Shown here piece by piece: positions 46,512 through 56,120 of a stretch of DNA of 64,000 nucleotides; within the stretch, counting starts at the first letter, position 1, and every line of letters starts with the position of its first letter. Made by a program: the position numbers and the translations under genes. This DNA is from Alteribacter natronophilus (GTDB lineage Bacteria > Bacillota > Bacilli > Bacillales > Salisediminibacteriaceae), in the NCBI RefSeq assembly GCF_006007885.1, contig NZ_VCRO01000005.1, forward strand, positions 124,001 through 188,000, written 5' to 3'. A model generated the notes under the pieces. That model did no database searches. It was not told the DNA's origin and was given only the letters and a program-made list of their open reading frames with translations.

Positions 46512-46532
46512 AAAGAATCCCTCCGTTTGGAT

Positions 46533-47288
46533 TTAATCGTCGTCTTCATCTTCCTGGTCTTCGTCTTCACCATCATCGTCTTCTCCGGTTTCTTCCTCTT
46601 CCTCCTCTTCCTCCTCTTCCTCCTCTTCCGCTTCACCTAATTCAAAAGTCAGGAAGTATTGAAATTCACTGAAAGGAAACTCTGGATAACGAAGCTTTTC
46701 ATAGGGTATAAATTCGCGAAAAGGAACAGCCTCTCCACTTTCAATGAGATCAACTGTGACTTCAGCCGAGAAATCCACCCTTCCTAACCGGGACTGAGTT
46801 GCATCCACTATACTTAACGTTGAATTTACCAGCCTCTCCTGCGAGACCTCTTCATCTGTTCCGTTTCTCAAGACACCGAGCAGCAGAATACCATCTTCCT
46901 CTTCGAATATCACAGAGGCCAGTGCATCAAATTTGCCAGCTTCAGGTGGTGGAAATCTTTCATAATTATCTTCGAAAAAGTATTGAAGCTGCTCTTCTGT
47001 ATAAATCTCGTAATCATCTTCTGAAAGAGTGAGCACAGCCTCACTCCAGTTTCCTGTCTCAAATAAAATTTCTGCTGGAGATACGAGCTCTTCTTCTGTT
47101 TCTTCATCCTCTTCAGATTGCTGAATGACTGATTCACTTTCATAACCTCTTTGTTCAAGCCGGTGTGCCATTTTTTCATTTAACACATTTTCAGATTCTA
47201 ATTCTTCGTCAACAGGCATTGAAGAGGGGGTACTGGTGCCGCATCCGGCAGCCAGTACCAAAACAGATAATACAAAAGTCTTTTTCAT
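46533..47288 (-). CDS. Lipoprotein with poly-acidic C-terminal tail
   Basis: 251 residues: lipobox VLAAGCG (10-16), a soluble domain (70-215) of unknown family, and a tail of about 35 residues that is almost only Glu and Asp. The tail is encoded by a GAGGAA-type simple repeat (46591-46630) that could change length in frame. It lies between the large secreted protein and the pilin gene. The acidic tail may bind cations or basic partners; this is speculation. Confidence 0.8.
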   Translation of the reverse strand: MKKTFVLSVLVLAAGCGTSTPSSMPVDEELESENVLNEKMAHRLEQRGYESESVIQQSEEDEETEEELVSPAEILFETGNWSEAVLTLSEDDYEIYTEEQLQYFFEDNYERFPPPEAGKFDALASVIFEEEDGILLLGVLRNGTDEEVSQERLVNSTLSIVDATQSRLGRVDFSAEVTVDLIESGEAVPFREFIPYEKLRYPEFPFSEFQYFLTFELGEAEEEEEEEEEEEEETGEDDDGEDEDQEDEDDD

Positions 47289-47302
47289 TTCAGTCCCCTC
47301 TC

Positions 47303-49408
47303 CTAACTGCCTCCGAACCAGCCGCTAACAGTTTCTTTCCCGCTGCTGAAAAGATTCCCGACCGATTCTTTAACGTTTGAAGCAGTGTCGCTGACATAGC
47401 CTCCGGGATCAGATATAAACTTACTGCCCTGCTCCCCGAGCCACCTGCCAGCCTGCTTTATTTCCTCCCGGTACGTAAGCCCCAGAGCAACTACTCCTGT
47501 AACTGCAGCTCCAATAACCAGCGCAGGAGCAGCAACTGTTGCTACACCGAAAACGACTGCACCTGCAGCAGCAAGCCCTAAAGTACCACTGGCTAAATCG
47601 AGTGCTCCTGCTGTCCGGTCAATCCAGTGGGCACTTGAATCCGTTAACCCCTGGTAACCCTCGAAGGCCACATACCCATTAAGTAAGCCTCCTGCAACTC
47701 TACCGACCGGAGATTTTGCAACAGCAGCTGTGGCTTCTCCAATCCTGCTATTTGAGAAACTTTTTCCAAGCCCTGTTACCCGGTCTATTGAACCAGAAAC
47801 AGCTGATCCCAAACGATCGGCTGCATTTGAAAAACCTGAGGATAAACTGGCATTGGACATTGCCTGCCCGGCACTTTGTACTGCACTTGCAGCATGCCCC
47901 CTTATAGTGGAAAGACCACTGAATACGTTACCGACTCTATCCCTTACAGCATTGGTAAAAGGTTCTGTAGCAGCCAGGAATCTTTGTGCTGGATTAGTAG
48001 CGTTTCCTCTGAAGGAGAATAAAGATTCACGTGACTCTGCGACTCTGAAATCCAGGTAACTTGAGGAAGTACTCACGCCGGCCATCGACTTTCCTGCACG
48101 CCATAATCCTTGATCAACCTTTGATAGAACATTGGAAGTTACATTCTGTGCAAAGCCGGCAAGCCTGTTTCCTCCACTGGCGAGCCTTTCACCTGCCCAC
48201 AATAATGGAGCTGCTGTTTTAGCTGCAGTAACTCCATGACGAGCTTCACGGCTGTACCTCGCCTCCTGAAAAACCCTAAAGTTATTCATGTAGTGAGCAG
48301 CACGTGCATTATTTCCTGCATGAAGGTGTGCCCCGAAATGATTAACTGTATTTATATAGGGCTTGGGAGTAAGCATTGACAGCATCGTTGTCCTGTTTCC
48401 GACAAACTGATTAATATTACGTACTTCCTTGCCCGCCATAGATACCTGAGCAGCTGACGTCAGTCCTGCATTGAATAGTGCCTGATCGTGTGGATCATCA
48501 AACTGAACAAGACTTCCCGCGAGAGCTTTGTAGAAAGATTTCCCAAACGGCCATTTCCCATGATTACGCCTTTGTACTGCTTCATCTACAACTTCCGCAT
48601 TCTGAAGGTAATCCTTCACACCAGACGAATCAGAAGCCTGTTCAGTATCAGGACCAGGGTAATTACGTTCTGACTCCTGGTTTCTGTTCCCCGTCTCCCC
48701 ATTTCCTTCCTGAGAACCCGGAGAACCGTTTACGCCCTCACCAGTTGCATCAGTCCCGTCAGAACCGGGATTGCTTCCTTCCGCATCAGGGTTTCCTGTT
48801 CCAGGATCAGGATCGCCTCCCCCTGTCTCAGGATTTCCTCCACCGGAACCTGGATTGCCTCCTTCCGTATCAGGGTTTCCTGTCCCAGGGTCAGGGCTGC
48901 CTCCCCCTGTCTCAGGATTTCCTCCATCGGAACCGGGATTGCCTCCTTCCGCATCAGGGTTTCCTGTTCCAGGATCGGGGCTGCCTCCCCCTGTCTCAGG
49001 GTCTCCTCCATCAGAATTGGGATTGCTTCCTTCCGCATCAGGGTTTCCTGTTCCAGGATCAGGGTTTCCACCCTCTGTGTCAGGATCTCCTCCCTGGGGA
49101 TTGGATCTGTTTCCTTCGGTATTGGGGCTGCCTCCTTCAGGATCGGCGCTGCCTCCATTCCCAAACTGCGGAAGTCCTGAACCATTGCCTCCGCTACCCG
49201 GATTTGTGCCACTGCCGCCGGAATTGCCGCTGCGGTCATCGGCACCGGAAACGCCTGGTCTCGGGCTGGAGCGTTCCTCATCCTCCTCTTCTGCCGCCAA
49301 AGTCTTAGCGGGCGGATCCACCAGGACCGATACACTCATGGCGAACGGCTGAAGCAGAAGAATCAGCACGAGCATTAAGGCAAATTTCCGTCTGTGTTTA
49401 AATCTCAC
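47303..49408 (-). CDS. Large secreted repeat protein of the Tad locus (701 residues)
   Basis: Signal peptide (1-38, LMLVLILLLQPFAMSVSVLV), then a low-complexity Gly/Asn/Pro/Asp region (50-255) with 28-residue tandem repeats, then about 440 residues of Ala/Ser/Gly-rich helices. Near the C terminus a long hydrophobic stretch (LDLASGTLGLAAAGAVVFGV..., 600-650) is followed by a WLGEQGSKFISDPGGYVSD-type end that resembles the pre-toxin parts of secreted polymorphic toxins; no catalytic domain is recognised. GTG start after GGGAGGG. Candidate adhesin or Tad cargo. Confidence 0.8.
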   Translation of the reverse strand: MRFKHRRKFALMLVLILLLQPFAMSVSVLVDPPAKTLAAEEEDEERSSPRPGVSGADDRSGNSGGSGTNPGSGGNGSGLPQFGNGGSADPEGGSPNTEGNRSNPQGGDPDTEGGNPDPGTGNPDAEGSNPNSDGGDPETGGGSPDPGTGNPDAEGGNPGSDGGNPETGGGSPDPGTGNPDTEGGNPGSGGGNPETGGGDPDPGTGNPDAEGSNPGSDGTDATGEGVNGSPGSQEGNGETGNRNQESERNYPGPDTEQASDSSGVKDYLQNAEVVDEAVQRRNHGKWPFGKSFYKALAGSLVQFDDPHDQALFNAGLTSAAQVSMAGKEVRNINQFVGNRTTMLSMLTPKPYINTVNHFGAHLHAGNNARAAHYMNNFRVFQEARYSREARHGVTAAKTAAPLLWAGERLASGGNRLAGFAQNVTSNVLSKVDQGLWRAGKSMAGVSTSSSYLDFRVAESRESLFSFRGNATNPAQRFLAATEPFTNAVRDRVGNVFSGLSTIRGHAASAVQSAGQAMSNASLSSGFSNAADRLGSAVSGSIDRVTGLGKSFSNSRIGEATAAVAKSPVGRVAGGLLNGYVAFEGYQGLTDSSAHWIDRTAGALDLASGTLGLAAAGAVVFGVATVAAPALVIGAAVTGVVALGLTYREEIKQAGRWLGEQGSKFISDPGGYVSDTASNVKESVGNLFSSGKETVSGWFGGS
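48789..49124. repeat. 84-bp tandem repeats in the large secreted protein gene
   Basis: Units begin at 48789, 48873, 48957 and 49041 (GGGTTTCCTGT... on the plus strand); the fourth is degenerate. Each encodes 28 residues of the pattern GNPDxEGGNPGS-GGNPETGGG-PDPGT. Confidence 0.9.
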
Positions 49409-49440
49409 TTGAATTATCCCTCCCTTCTCTCTAAAGTGAT

Positions 49441-50331
49441 CTATCCTCTGATAAAGTCCAGTACGTTCATGGCGACCGGACCGAGGATGAAAATAGCAAG
49501 GGCCGGAAAGGCAAGGAGTACAAGGGGGAAAAAGAGTTTCAGAGATGCCTGTTCACCGAGCTGCTGTGCTTTCTTTTTCCTGGACTCCCATACTTCGGCG
49601 GCCTGGTGTCTCAGTACAGCGGTCAGTCCTGCGCTTCCCCGCTCAATCGTCTGGGTGACGGCGGAAACAAACCGGCTGACTTCATCGACCTGGCAGCGGA
49701 GGGACATATTCTCAAGCGCCTGGGCCTGAGAGACGCCCATCCCCACCTGTTTGATGACCCGTTCGAGCTCCTTTGGAAGCTCTCCGTCTTTTGTCTGGGC
49801 CACTTCCCGGATGGAGGCAAAAAGGTTCATACCTGCATCACATAAAATCGAAATGGAATTCAGTATATAGGGAAGCTCTCTGCGAATCCGGTCCTGTCTC
49901 GATTTCATCCGCTGTTTCAGCCAGAAATCAGGAAGTCCGAATGCCAGCAAAGGCGTAACCAGTGCAAGAAAAAACATCGCCGGGTTGTTCAGCCCGAGAA
50001 TGGCGAAGTACCCGCCCCCTGCCAGGGCACAGAGGACTTTGAACGTATAGAAGTGATCCACGCTCATTTTTTCCTCGTAGCCGGCCCGCTGCAGCCGCCC
50101 TGCGATTTCTTCACGCCGTTCGTGACTGATGCGGACGTTTAACAGCGTCATGCCGGCTGTAACAGCAGGTGTGGCGGATTCGAGAATGCCTTTTCGTTTC
50201 ACACGCTCTCCTTCTGCCGGGGCGAGGAGCCTTTTGCGCATCATCATGGCTCTCACTGCCCTGGAAGGAAAGAGCAGAGCCGAGATCAGAATAAATACCA
50301 GAAAGGCGATTAGGATTTCCACTGTTCTCAC
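49441..50331 (-). CDS. tadC: TadC, inner-membrane platform protein
   Basis: 296 residues with a T2SF (GspF) domain: helices at the start, SISILCDAGMNLFASIREVAQ and QVGMGVSQAQALENMSLRCQ in the cytosolic domain, and C-terminal helices. It pairs with TadB to form the platform on which the pilin is assembled. The start is GTG; it begins directly after the tadB stop, so translation is coupled. Confidence 0.92.
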   Translation of the reverse strand: MRTVEILIAFLVFILISALLFPSRAVRAMMMRKRLLAPAEGERVKRKGILESATPAVTAGMTLLNVRISHERREEIAGRLQRAGYEEKMSVDHFYTFKVLCALAGGGYFAILGLNNPAMFFLALVTPLLAFGLPDFWLKQRMKSRQDRIRRELPYILNSISILCDAGMNLFASIREVAQTKDGELPKELERVIKQVGMGVSQAQALENMSLRCQVDEVSRFVSAVTQTIERGSAGLTAVLRHQAAEVWESRKKKAQQLGEQASLKLFFPLVLLAFPALAIFILGPVAMNVLDFIRG

Positions 50332-51246
50332 CTACAAATCTATATTTGTGACTTTCCTTCCGATTACGTAGTTGGCTACGAGCATGAGCCCTGCCAGGAA
50401 GAGAAAGAAGTTTCCGATAAACGATTCGTACATGGGCTGCATGTACGTTGGGTTTGTCAGCATCAGGAGAAGCGCCATAACAACCGGGAAAATGGTGAGC
50501 ACCTTCGCTTCCGCCCGCTTCTGGGCTGTTCCGAGCTGAATTTCCTGCTGAATGGCGATCTTATCCGAAATCCGCTCTGCGGTGTTCCGGGTGACCTGGG
50601 TCAGGTTTCCCCCTTTTGCCCGCGTCACAAGGATTGCATCCACGAACTGATCCACGTCCTCAAGCTGCATTTTTTCCTTGAACTGCCGAAGCGCCTGGTC
50701 GATGGACATTCCGAATTCGATGTCGTGGTTGATGCCCGTAATTTCCTCGAGTACCGGCTTATCCTTCTGGGTGATGAGCTCTTTTGTAAGATCACTTTCA
50801 CACCGTTTCAGGGCCACCTGAAGAGAGGCGCCTGCCCGCAGGGAGTTTGAAATCGAATTCATCGCGTCCCGGAACTGAGTAATAAAAATCTTTTTCCGCT
50901 TGTCGCTCAGTGCTTTCCTGCGAAAGCGGGGATAGAAGAGAGCCAGAAGCGAGAACAGTAGCGCAAAGAGTGCGCTTCGGAAAAAGACAAGTCCTCCAAG
51001 GAAAAGGGCGAATCCGAGAACGACTGTGCCGATCACTTCGACCGCTGTCCGTTTTTCCCTGGTTATTTTTCCCTCCGACGGAACTGCAGCCTCATTTGCC
51101 CCAACCCCTCGTTTCCGCCAGCGTTCTGCGATTCCCCGCTTTACAGGAAGGCGACGCTTTACTGTCAGGGAGAGAAGGTCCACAAACGCTGCGATCAGGA
51201 TGAAAAAGGAGGCCCCGAGTCCGATCAGTGTCCACGTACCGGTCAT
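50332..51246 (-). CDS. tadB: TadB, inner-membrane platform protein
   Basis: 304 residues with a T2SF domain (AMNSISNSLRAGASLQVAL, EFGMSIDQALRQFKEK, AILVTRAKGGNLTQVTRNTAE) between N- and C-terminal membrane helices. It overlaps tadA by ATGA. Confidence 0.92.
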   Translation of the reverse strand: MTGTWTLIGLGASFFILIAAFVDLLSLTVKRRLPVKRGIAERWRKRGVGANEAAVPSEGKITREKRTAVEVIGTVVLGFALFLGGLVFFRSALFALLFSLLALFYPRFRRKALSDKRKKIFITQFRDAMNSISNSLRAGASLQVALKRCESDLTKELITQKDKPVLEEITGINHDIEFGMSIDQALRQFKEKMQLEDVDQFVDAILVTRAKGGNLTQVTRNTAERISDKIAIQQEIQLGTAQKRAEAKVLTIFPVVMALLLMLTNPTYMQPMYESFIGNFFLFLAGLMLVANYVIGRKVTNIDL

Positions 51247-52631
51247 GGGTATTCCTCCAAAATCGGCACACCACGGATTTCGGGAGACTTAAATCCCGCA
51301 GCTTCCCACTTCCCCGGCTGGCTCATCGTCCGGCCGGTCGCTTCAAGGCGTCCCACCAGCTGGTCGTTCGTACTTGCTTCTGCATCCATTTTCCATGTGA
51401 ACAGATCAGCTGTTTCAATTTCACCATTCTGAAGTTCCCGAACCTCGGTGATCTGGAGCACCTTTCTCGACCCATCCCGCATCCGCCCGAGATGGACAAT
51501 GAACTCCACCGCCGAAGCGATCTGGCGCCGTATTGCCGGAATCGGAAGCTCCAGTCCCGACATGAGCACCATCGTTTCCAGACGTGAAAGCATATCCGAA
51601 GCGGAGTTGGCGTGCCCCGTTGTCAGGGAGCCATCGTGACCGGTGTTCATCGCCTGAAGCATATCCAGCGCCTCTCCGCCACGGACCTCACCGACAACGA
51701 TTCTGTCGGGACGCATCCTTAGTGCGGTTCTCACAAGTTCACGCATGGGGATTTCCCCTTTTCCTTCGATGTTGGCGGGCCTTGTTTCGAGGCGGACCAG
51801 GTTTGCGACCTGGGTAAGCTTGAGCTCCGCAGAGTCCTCGACCGTGATGATCCGCTCACTGCCGGGGATGTACATGCTGAGTGCATTGAGAAACGTTGTT
51901 TTACCGGAGCCTGTCCCCCCGCTGATGACGACGTTGTATTTCGCCTGGACAAGGTGGTAGAGAAAATCGGCAATTTCCTCGTCCAGCGCCCCGAACTCGA
52001 TGAGCTTCTCCATCGGATAGGGGTTTTCGGGGAACTTCCGGATCGTGACGATCGGACCTTCCAGAGATACAGGGCGGATTACGACGTTAACCCGTGAACC
52101 GTCCGGAAGACGGGCATCCACGATTGGATCGCTTTCGTCGACTTTCCGGTTGATCGGGGCTACGATCTTTTCAATCAGGTTGAGCAGTTCGTCCTCGGAT
52201 CCGAAACGGAGAGGATCCCCGTCCTCGTCATAGGCAAGCTGTATCTGCCCGTTTTTTTCAATGAACACCTGATCGGTGCCGTTGATCATGATTTCTGTAA
52301 TGTCCGCCCGTTTTACGAGAGGGTCGATAATTCCGAAACCGACCATCTGCTGGCGGATTTCCTCCGCTATGTTGCGTTTTTCCTCATTCGTGAGAAGCAG
52401 TTCACGGAACTTTGTTTCCGACTCTTTTTCAAGGTAGTGCCAGATTGCCGAGTGAAGCGCCTGTTTCTGGAGCAGCAGCTGCTTGTTCCGGCTCGTCTCC
52501 TTCATGATGTGCTCACGGACGGTTTTCTTTAACTCTTCGACTCTCTCATCCTGGTGTACGGACCGGGCGTAGGGATTGTCTTCGTCTTCAGCGGTATAGA
52601 GTTTTCGTTTGATCGCTTCTTCGATACTCAT
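51243..52631 (-). CDS. tadA: TadA/CpaF secretion ATPase
   Basis: 462 residues. Type II/IV secretion ATPase with Walker A GGTGSGKTT, Asp box (ITVEDSAELKLTQ), Walker B (RIVVGEVRGGEALD) and His box (TTGHANS). The PLVKRADITEIMINGTDQVFIE N-terminal segment is typical of TadA/CpaF. It powers pilus assembly and retraction. Overlaps tadZ by ATGA. Confidence 0.96.
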   Translation of the reverse strand: MSIEEAIKRKLYTAEDEDNPYARSVHQDERVEELKKTVREHIMKETSRNKQLLLQKQALHSAIWHYLEKESETKFRELLLTNEEKRNIAEEIRQQMVGFGIIDPLVKRADITEIMINGTDQVFIEKNGQIQLAYDEDGDPLRFGSEDELLNLIEKIVAPINRKVDESDPIVDARLPDGSRVNVVIRPVSLEGPIVTIRKFPENPYPMEKLIEFGALDEEIADFLYHLVQAKYNVVISGGTGSGKTTFLNALSMYIPGSERIITVEDSAELKLTQVANLVRLETRPANIEGKGEIPMRELVRTALRMRPDRIVVGEVRGGEALDMLQAMNTGHDGSLTTGHANSASDMLSRLETMVLMSGLELPIPAIRRQIASAVEFIVHLGRMRDGSRKVLQITEVRELQNGEIETADLFTWKMDAEASTNDQLVGRLEATGRTMSQPGKWEAAGFKSPEIRGVPILEEYP

Positions 52632-53890
52632 TTACGCTTCTTCCCCTTCCCTGAAAAGAGTTTTTTCCGGATTCCAAGCTCCTTGTCGGTGAAAACCGGA
52701 TCGATGAGGTTTGCTGCCCGCCGGTAAAACCGGTTCAGTCTTAGACCGGGCTTTTCGGCGAGAAGAACCCCTCTGTTTGTGTAACCCTGTATCTGTTCGT
52801 ATTTATCCGGGATCACCACTGAGACTTCCATGGAAAGGATCGACTCGAGCTCTGAAATGGGAAAACCGAGTGAATCGTTGTAGTGGTTGATCACGAGATG
52901 CCGGTTCTGCAGGGGCCGGTTCAGCGTGTCCACCAGTTCGATGGTGGAGAGAAGCGACGAACTTGCCGCAATATCGGTTGTGCTGACAAACAGCAGATCG
53001 GTCGCCCCGCTCATAAGGGAAATGTTTTTCTCCGACAGGTCCGAAGATGTATCGACCACCACCGTGTCGTAATCGAGGCGCTGAATGGCTGCGAGCAGAT
53101 CATCGGTTTTTTCCAGGTTCAGGCTTGTCATCCGCATGGCGGAGGCGGCCGCCAGCACGTCCAGCTTTTTCCCCTGAAATGACAGTGTATAGACTGCCTC
53201 CCCCAGGCGCCGCTCAAGCTCTTCGTTTTCCCGTCCCGGCTGATCGAGCAGTCCGACTGCTTCGGACATTCCCCGGACGCTGCGGGGTAGATTTAAGGAA
53301 ACCGCCACATTGCCGAAAGTGGCAAAGTCAACGAGAAGCACCTTTTTATCCTTCTTCGCCAGCTGCAGCCCAAGGTTGATCGCCACTGTCGTTTTTCCCA
53401 CGCCGCCTTTGGCCGAATAGACGAGCACCGTTTTCTTCTGGCCTTTTTTATGGGATTCGGGATGTACCTGGGTGTAGAGACGCAGGTTCTTCTTTGTTTC
53501 AAACGTAAGCATCCGCTCTGTTACGACCCTGACCGGCGTACGGTGATATACAAGCTCCGCAAAAGGCTCCAGCAGCTCCGGAGCTGCCCTGAACGGTTCC
53601 AGCTTGTCTGTCACAACCATCAGCTTGGCAAGAGCCGTCTCGGACAATGCCTGCTGCTCTTCCTCAAAGCTCGTAAACTCTGAAATGTGGACAAAGGCAA
53701 TTTCCGCATGTTGCGTATTAAGATGAGCGGTCAGCTCTTTAAGAGAGGAGAAGTCCCGATCCATCCGGATGAAATCGAGGTTTTCCTCTGTATAGTCGCG
53801 CAGCTGGGATAAAAATGTCCCGTCCAGCCCGCATGTGACGACGCTGATCCGCTCCTGTATCTGTTCTTTCGATGCAAGCTCTGTACTCAT
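52628..53890 (-). CDS. tadZ: TadZ/CpaE, pilus-localisation ATPase
   Basis: 420 residues. The N-terminal ~140 residues are an atypical receiver-like domain, then a ParA/MinD-type ATPase (AKGGVGKTTVAINLGLQLA, VLLVDFATFGNVAVSLN, VVVDTSSDLSEKN). It positions the Tad machine. ATG 53890 has AAGGAG eight bases upstream; ATG 53896 is too close. Confidence 0.9.
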   Translation of the reverse strand: MSTELASKEQIQERISVVTCGLDGTFLSQLRDYTEENLDFIRMDRDFSSLKELTAHLNTQHAEIAFVHISEFTSFEEEQQALSETALAKLMVVTDKLEPFRAAPELLEPFAELVYHRTPVRVVTERMLTFETKKNLRLYTQVHPESHKKGQKKTVLVYSAKGGVGKTTVAINLGLQLAKKDKKVLLVDFATFGNVAVSLNLPRSVRGMSEAVGLLDQPGRENEELERRLGEAVYTLSFQGKKLDVLAAASAMRMTSLNLEKTDDLLAAIQRLDYDTVVVDTSSDLSEKNISLMSGATDLLFVSTTDIAASSSLLSTIELVDTLNRPLQNRHLVINHYNDSLGFPISELESILSMEVSVVIPDKYEQIQGYTNRGVLLAEKPGLRLNRFYRRAANLIDPVFTDKELGIRKKLFSGKGKKRK

Positions 53891-53915
53891 GGCCATTCTC
53901 CTTCATGCGCAGTGT

Positions 53916-54632
53916 TTACCGGTTATTGTTCACCCGGTTCGTCTCTTCCTGTTCTCCGTTCCACGGGTTCAGTGTCAGATCGATGTTGCCGTTACGTTTG
54001 GCGTGGGTCAGTTCCACAGCCTGCTGGGGCGTAACGAGAAGGGTCACATGCTGCGAGATCCCTTCCTTGCCCATATCCGAATCCAGGCTGAGCCTTTCCA
54101 CTTTGAACACCTCGATCTGCTGAAGAATCGTTTCCGTATGCACCATGGATGTTTCCGCCGGGTCGTTCCATGTGTAGATCACGTCCACCCAGTCGTTCGG
54201 TTTAAGAGAGTTGTCCACCACCGCTTCCGGCGGCAGGGCAACCGTCACAAGGCGCATATCCATAGGCACAAAAGCTGAAAGGTCCAAACCGCCCGAAGCC
54301 TGGAGATACATCTGACGTTCTTCCGGGAACACCATGTCCCGTTCATCGAGGCGGACGATCGTCCCCGCATCGATTTCCCTTAAAGCGATGGCGCCTGCCA
54401 CCTGCGCAGGGGAGGAGATGTTTCCACCGGCGAGTGCTTCTGCCGCCTGCATCTGCACCTCCACTTCCTCAATGTGGTCCTCGGTAATTTCACCCCGGAC
54501 CGGGATGTCCTGGGAGTATACGTATACGGTGGCTGTGTCCTGTAAACTGTTTAAATAGGAATATGTGAAAAAGGCAATCATGGCGGCACTTGCCAGAATG
54601 ATGACAACCCGCCAGCTGATTTTTCCGATCAT
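53916..54632 (-). CDS. cpaB: CpaB/RcpC-like SAF domain protein
   Basis: 238 residues: an N-terminal helix (VVIILASAAMIAFFTYSYL), then a SAF domain (VYSQDIPVRGEITEDHIEEVEV, REIDAGTIVRLDERDM) and RcpC/CpaB C-terminal part (SLKPNDWVDVIYTW). In diderms it stabilises the secretin; in monoderms it may contact the cell wall or pilus. AGGAGGAG precedes the ATG. Confidence 0.9.
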   Translation of the reverse strand: MIGKISWRVVIILASAAMIAFFTYSYLNSLQDTATVYVYSQDIPVRGEITEDHIEEVEVQMQAAEALAGGNISSPAQVAGAIALREIDAGTIVRLDERDMVFPEERQMYLQASGGLDLSAFVPMDMRLVTVALPPEAVVDNSLKPNDWVDVIYTWNDPAETSMVHTETILQQIEVFKVERLSLDSDMGKEGISQHVTLLVTPQQAVELTHAKRNGNIDLTLNPWNGEQEETNRVNNNR

Positions 54633-54663
54633 GTCCGTCTCCTCCTGATTTCCTGCAATTCGG

Positions 54664-55416
54664 TTACTTGTCTGTTCTGAACAGCCTTTTGGCCTCGTAG
54701 TTCAGGACAGCTGCATCAAACGCCTCATGGTCAGCTCTTGTGTCCATATAGAGCATTGTCATCACTGCCGCCTGAAACGGGACGATCAGCAGATGGACGG
54801 CGGCTCCTGCCAGGGCACTGATATAAAAATCGGTTAACGGCAGATACATGGCGATCATGACCGCCGCAATCGCCTGAGCAGCAAGGAAGATAAGATACAG
54901 CCCGGCTGCCTTGAAAAAAGAGCCTTTAATGAGAACTGCGCTCCGCTTCAGCGATGCAAACGGGGTTTTGCTTTCAATCGCGATCACCTGCGGGAACAGC
55001 AGGAAAAAGATAAACGCGATCAGTCCCGGGATGATAAAGAGCATCGTTCCTCCTGCAAAGAGGACAAAAAACAGGACCGCCGCCCCCAGGATCGGGGCGG
55101 TAAGTTTCAGCATCGGCCTGCGCACCATCCGCCGCCGGTCTTTATTTGCCGTATCTTCCGGGACAAGCACCAGGAGAGCAACATAGGCAAAAAGGATAAA
55201 AGAATAAAAAATATTGCCAAAACTCATAACAATCGTTGCGTAAAGCGTCCCGTCACCGAGCGCAGCCGCAGTGAAATGCAGCCCCATAAAGTAGAGAATG
55301 GTCAGAAGGTAAAACAGCGGGGAGTACCACCGGTAAGTAGCTGCCCCGAGCCTGACACCTTCCGAGAGGACGTCTCCAGCCGGTCTCGGCTGAAGGGCGT
55401 GCGAATGAATCATCAT
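54664..55416 (-). CDS. Polytopic membrane protein A of the Tad locus
   Basis: 250 residues and about six membrane helices, with a central FIIPGLIAFIFFLLFPQVIAIE followed by a FASLKRSAVLIKG segment. The pattern is like membrane domains of GPDPase_memb/YciC type. It is a distant paralogue of the next gene upstream, with which it overlaps at ATGATGA. Role in pilus biogenesis unknown. Confidence 0.8.
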   Translation of the reverse strand: MMIHSHALQPRPAGDVLSEGVRLGAATYRWYSPLFYLLTILYFMGLHFTAAALGDGTLYATIVMSFGNIFYSFILFAYVALLVLVPEDTANKDRRRMVRRPMLKLTAPILGAAVLFFVLFAGGTMLFIIPGLIAFIFFLLFPQVIAIESKTPFASLKRSAVLIKGSFFKAAGLYLIFLAAQAIAAVMIAMYLPLTDFYISALAGAAVHLLIVPFQAAVMTMLYMDTRADHEAFDAAVLNYEAKRLFRTDK

Positions 55417-56120
55417 GCCGGCTTAACCTCCTCCCGTTTCTGCCTCAGTTTTTTGTAAAGAAAATAGAATAATAGCGCTTCAAACGGGAGAACGACTGCG
55501 CCTCCGATGACATCCCCGAATCTTTCACCGTATTCCGGAACAAGCATCGCAACAGTCACTGCCGCAAACAGGAAGGCCGCGTAGAACACGAGAATCCAGG
55601 CTGTGACCCTGAAAAAACCGTGTCTGACAAGCCGGGCACTTTCCTTTAGAGCTTCAAAGTTTCTTTTCTTCTGCTCCACTACTGTGTAGGGAAACAGGTA
55701 GAAGAAAATAACTGCCAGAATTCCCGGTATAAACAGAAAGGTCATTCCGATTACCGTGAGTAAAAGGAAAAGAACCGACGTGGACAGAAGGGCACCGAAA
55801 TTGTCCTTTACTGCGGCAATGCCATCCTTCATTTTTCCCATGATTCCTTCCCTGCTCCGGTCAGCCCCGTACACGAAGGCAAACAGAAAGCCATTCAGTG
55901 CCAGAAATACGAAGGATGCAATCGTCAGAATCAGTGACTCCGCCACCTCTCCTATTCCGGGCGTGAGAAAGCTGCTGTACGCAAGAGTGTAAAGAGCGTA
56001 AATAACGAGCATGAGCGGCAGCGCAGCAGGGAGCACCGAGAATGCTCTTTTCCAGTAGGAACTCTCTGTCTTATTCGTTGGAACGTCTTTTGAATCAAGT
56101 GTCTGTGCGGTATCTGTCAT
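55413..56120 (-). CDS. Polytopic membrane protein B of the Tad locus
   Basis: 235 residues and about six helices, with FIPGILAVIFFYLFPYTVVEQ and FEALKESARLVRHG matching the core of its neighbour. Overlaps both the DUF192 gene (ATGA) and protein A, so DUF192, B and A are translationally coupled at the 5' end of the Tad operon. Confidence 0.8.
   Translation of the reverse strand: MTDTAQTLDSKDVPTNKTESSYWKRAFSVLPAALPLMLVIYALYTLAYSSFLTPGIGEVAESLILTIASFVFLALNGFLFAFVYGADRSREGIMGKMKDGIAAVKDNFGALLSTSVLFLLLTVIGMTFLFIPGILAVIFFYLFPYTVVEQKKRNFEALKESARLVRHGFFRVTAWILVFYAAFLFAAVTVAMLVPEYGERFGDVIGGAVVLPFEALLFYFLYKKLRQKREEVKPA

Noticed and set aside
48771-49352. Plus-strand Pro/Ser-rich frame opposite the repeat region
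   Set aside because: It is the antisense shadow of the tandem repeats and has no start signal.
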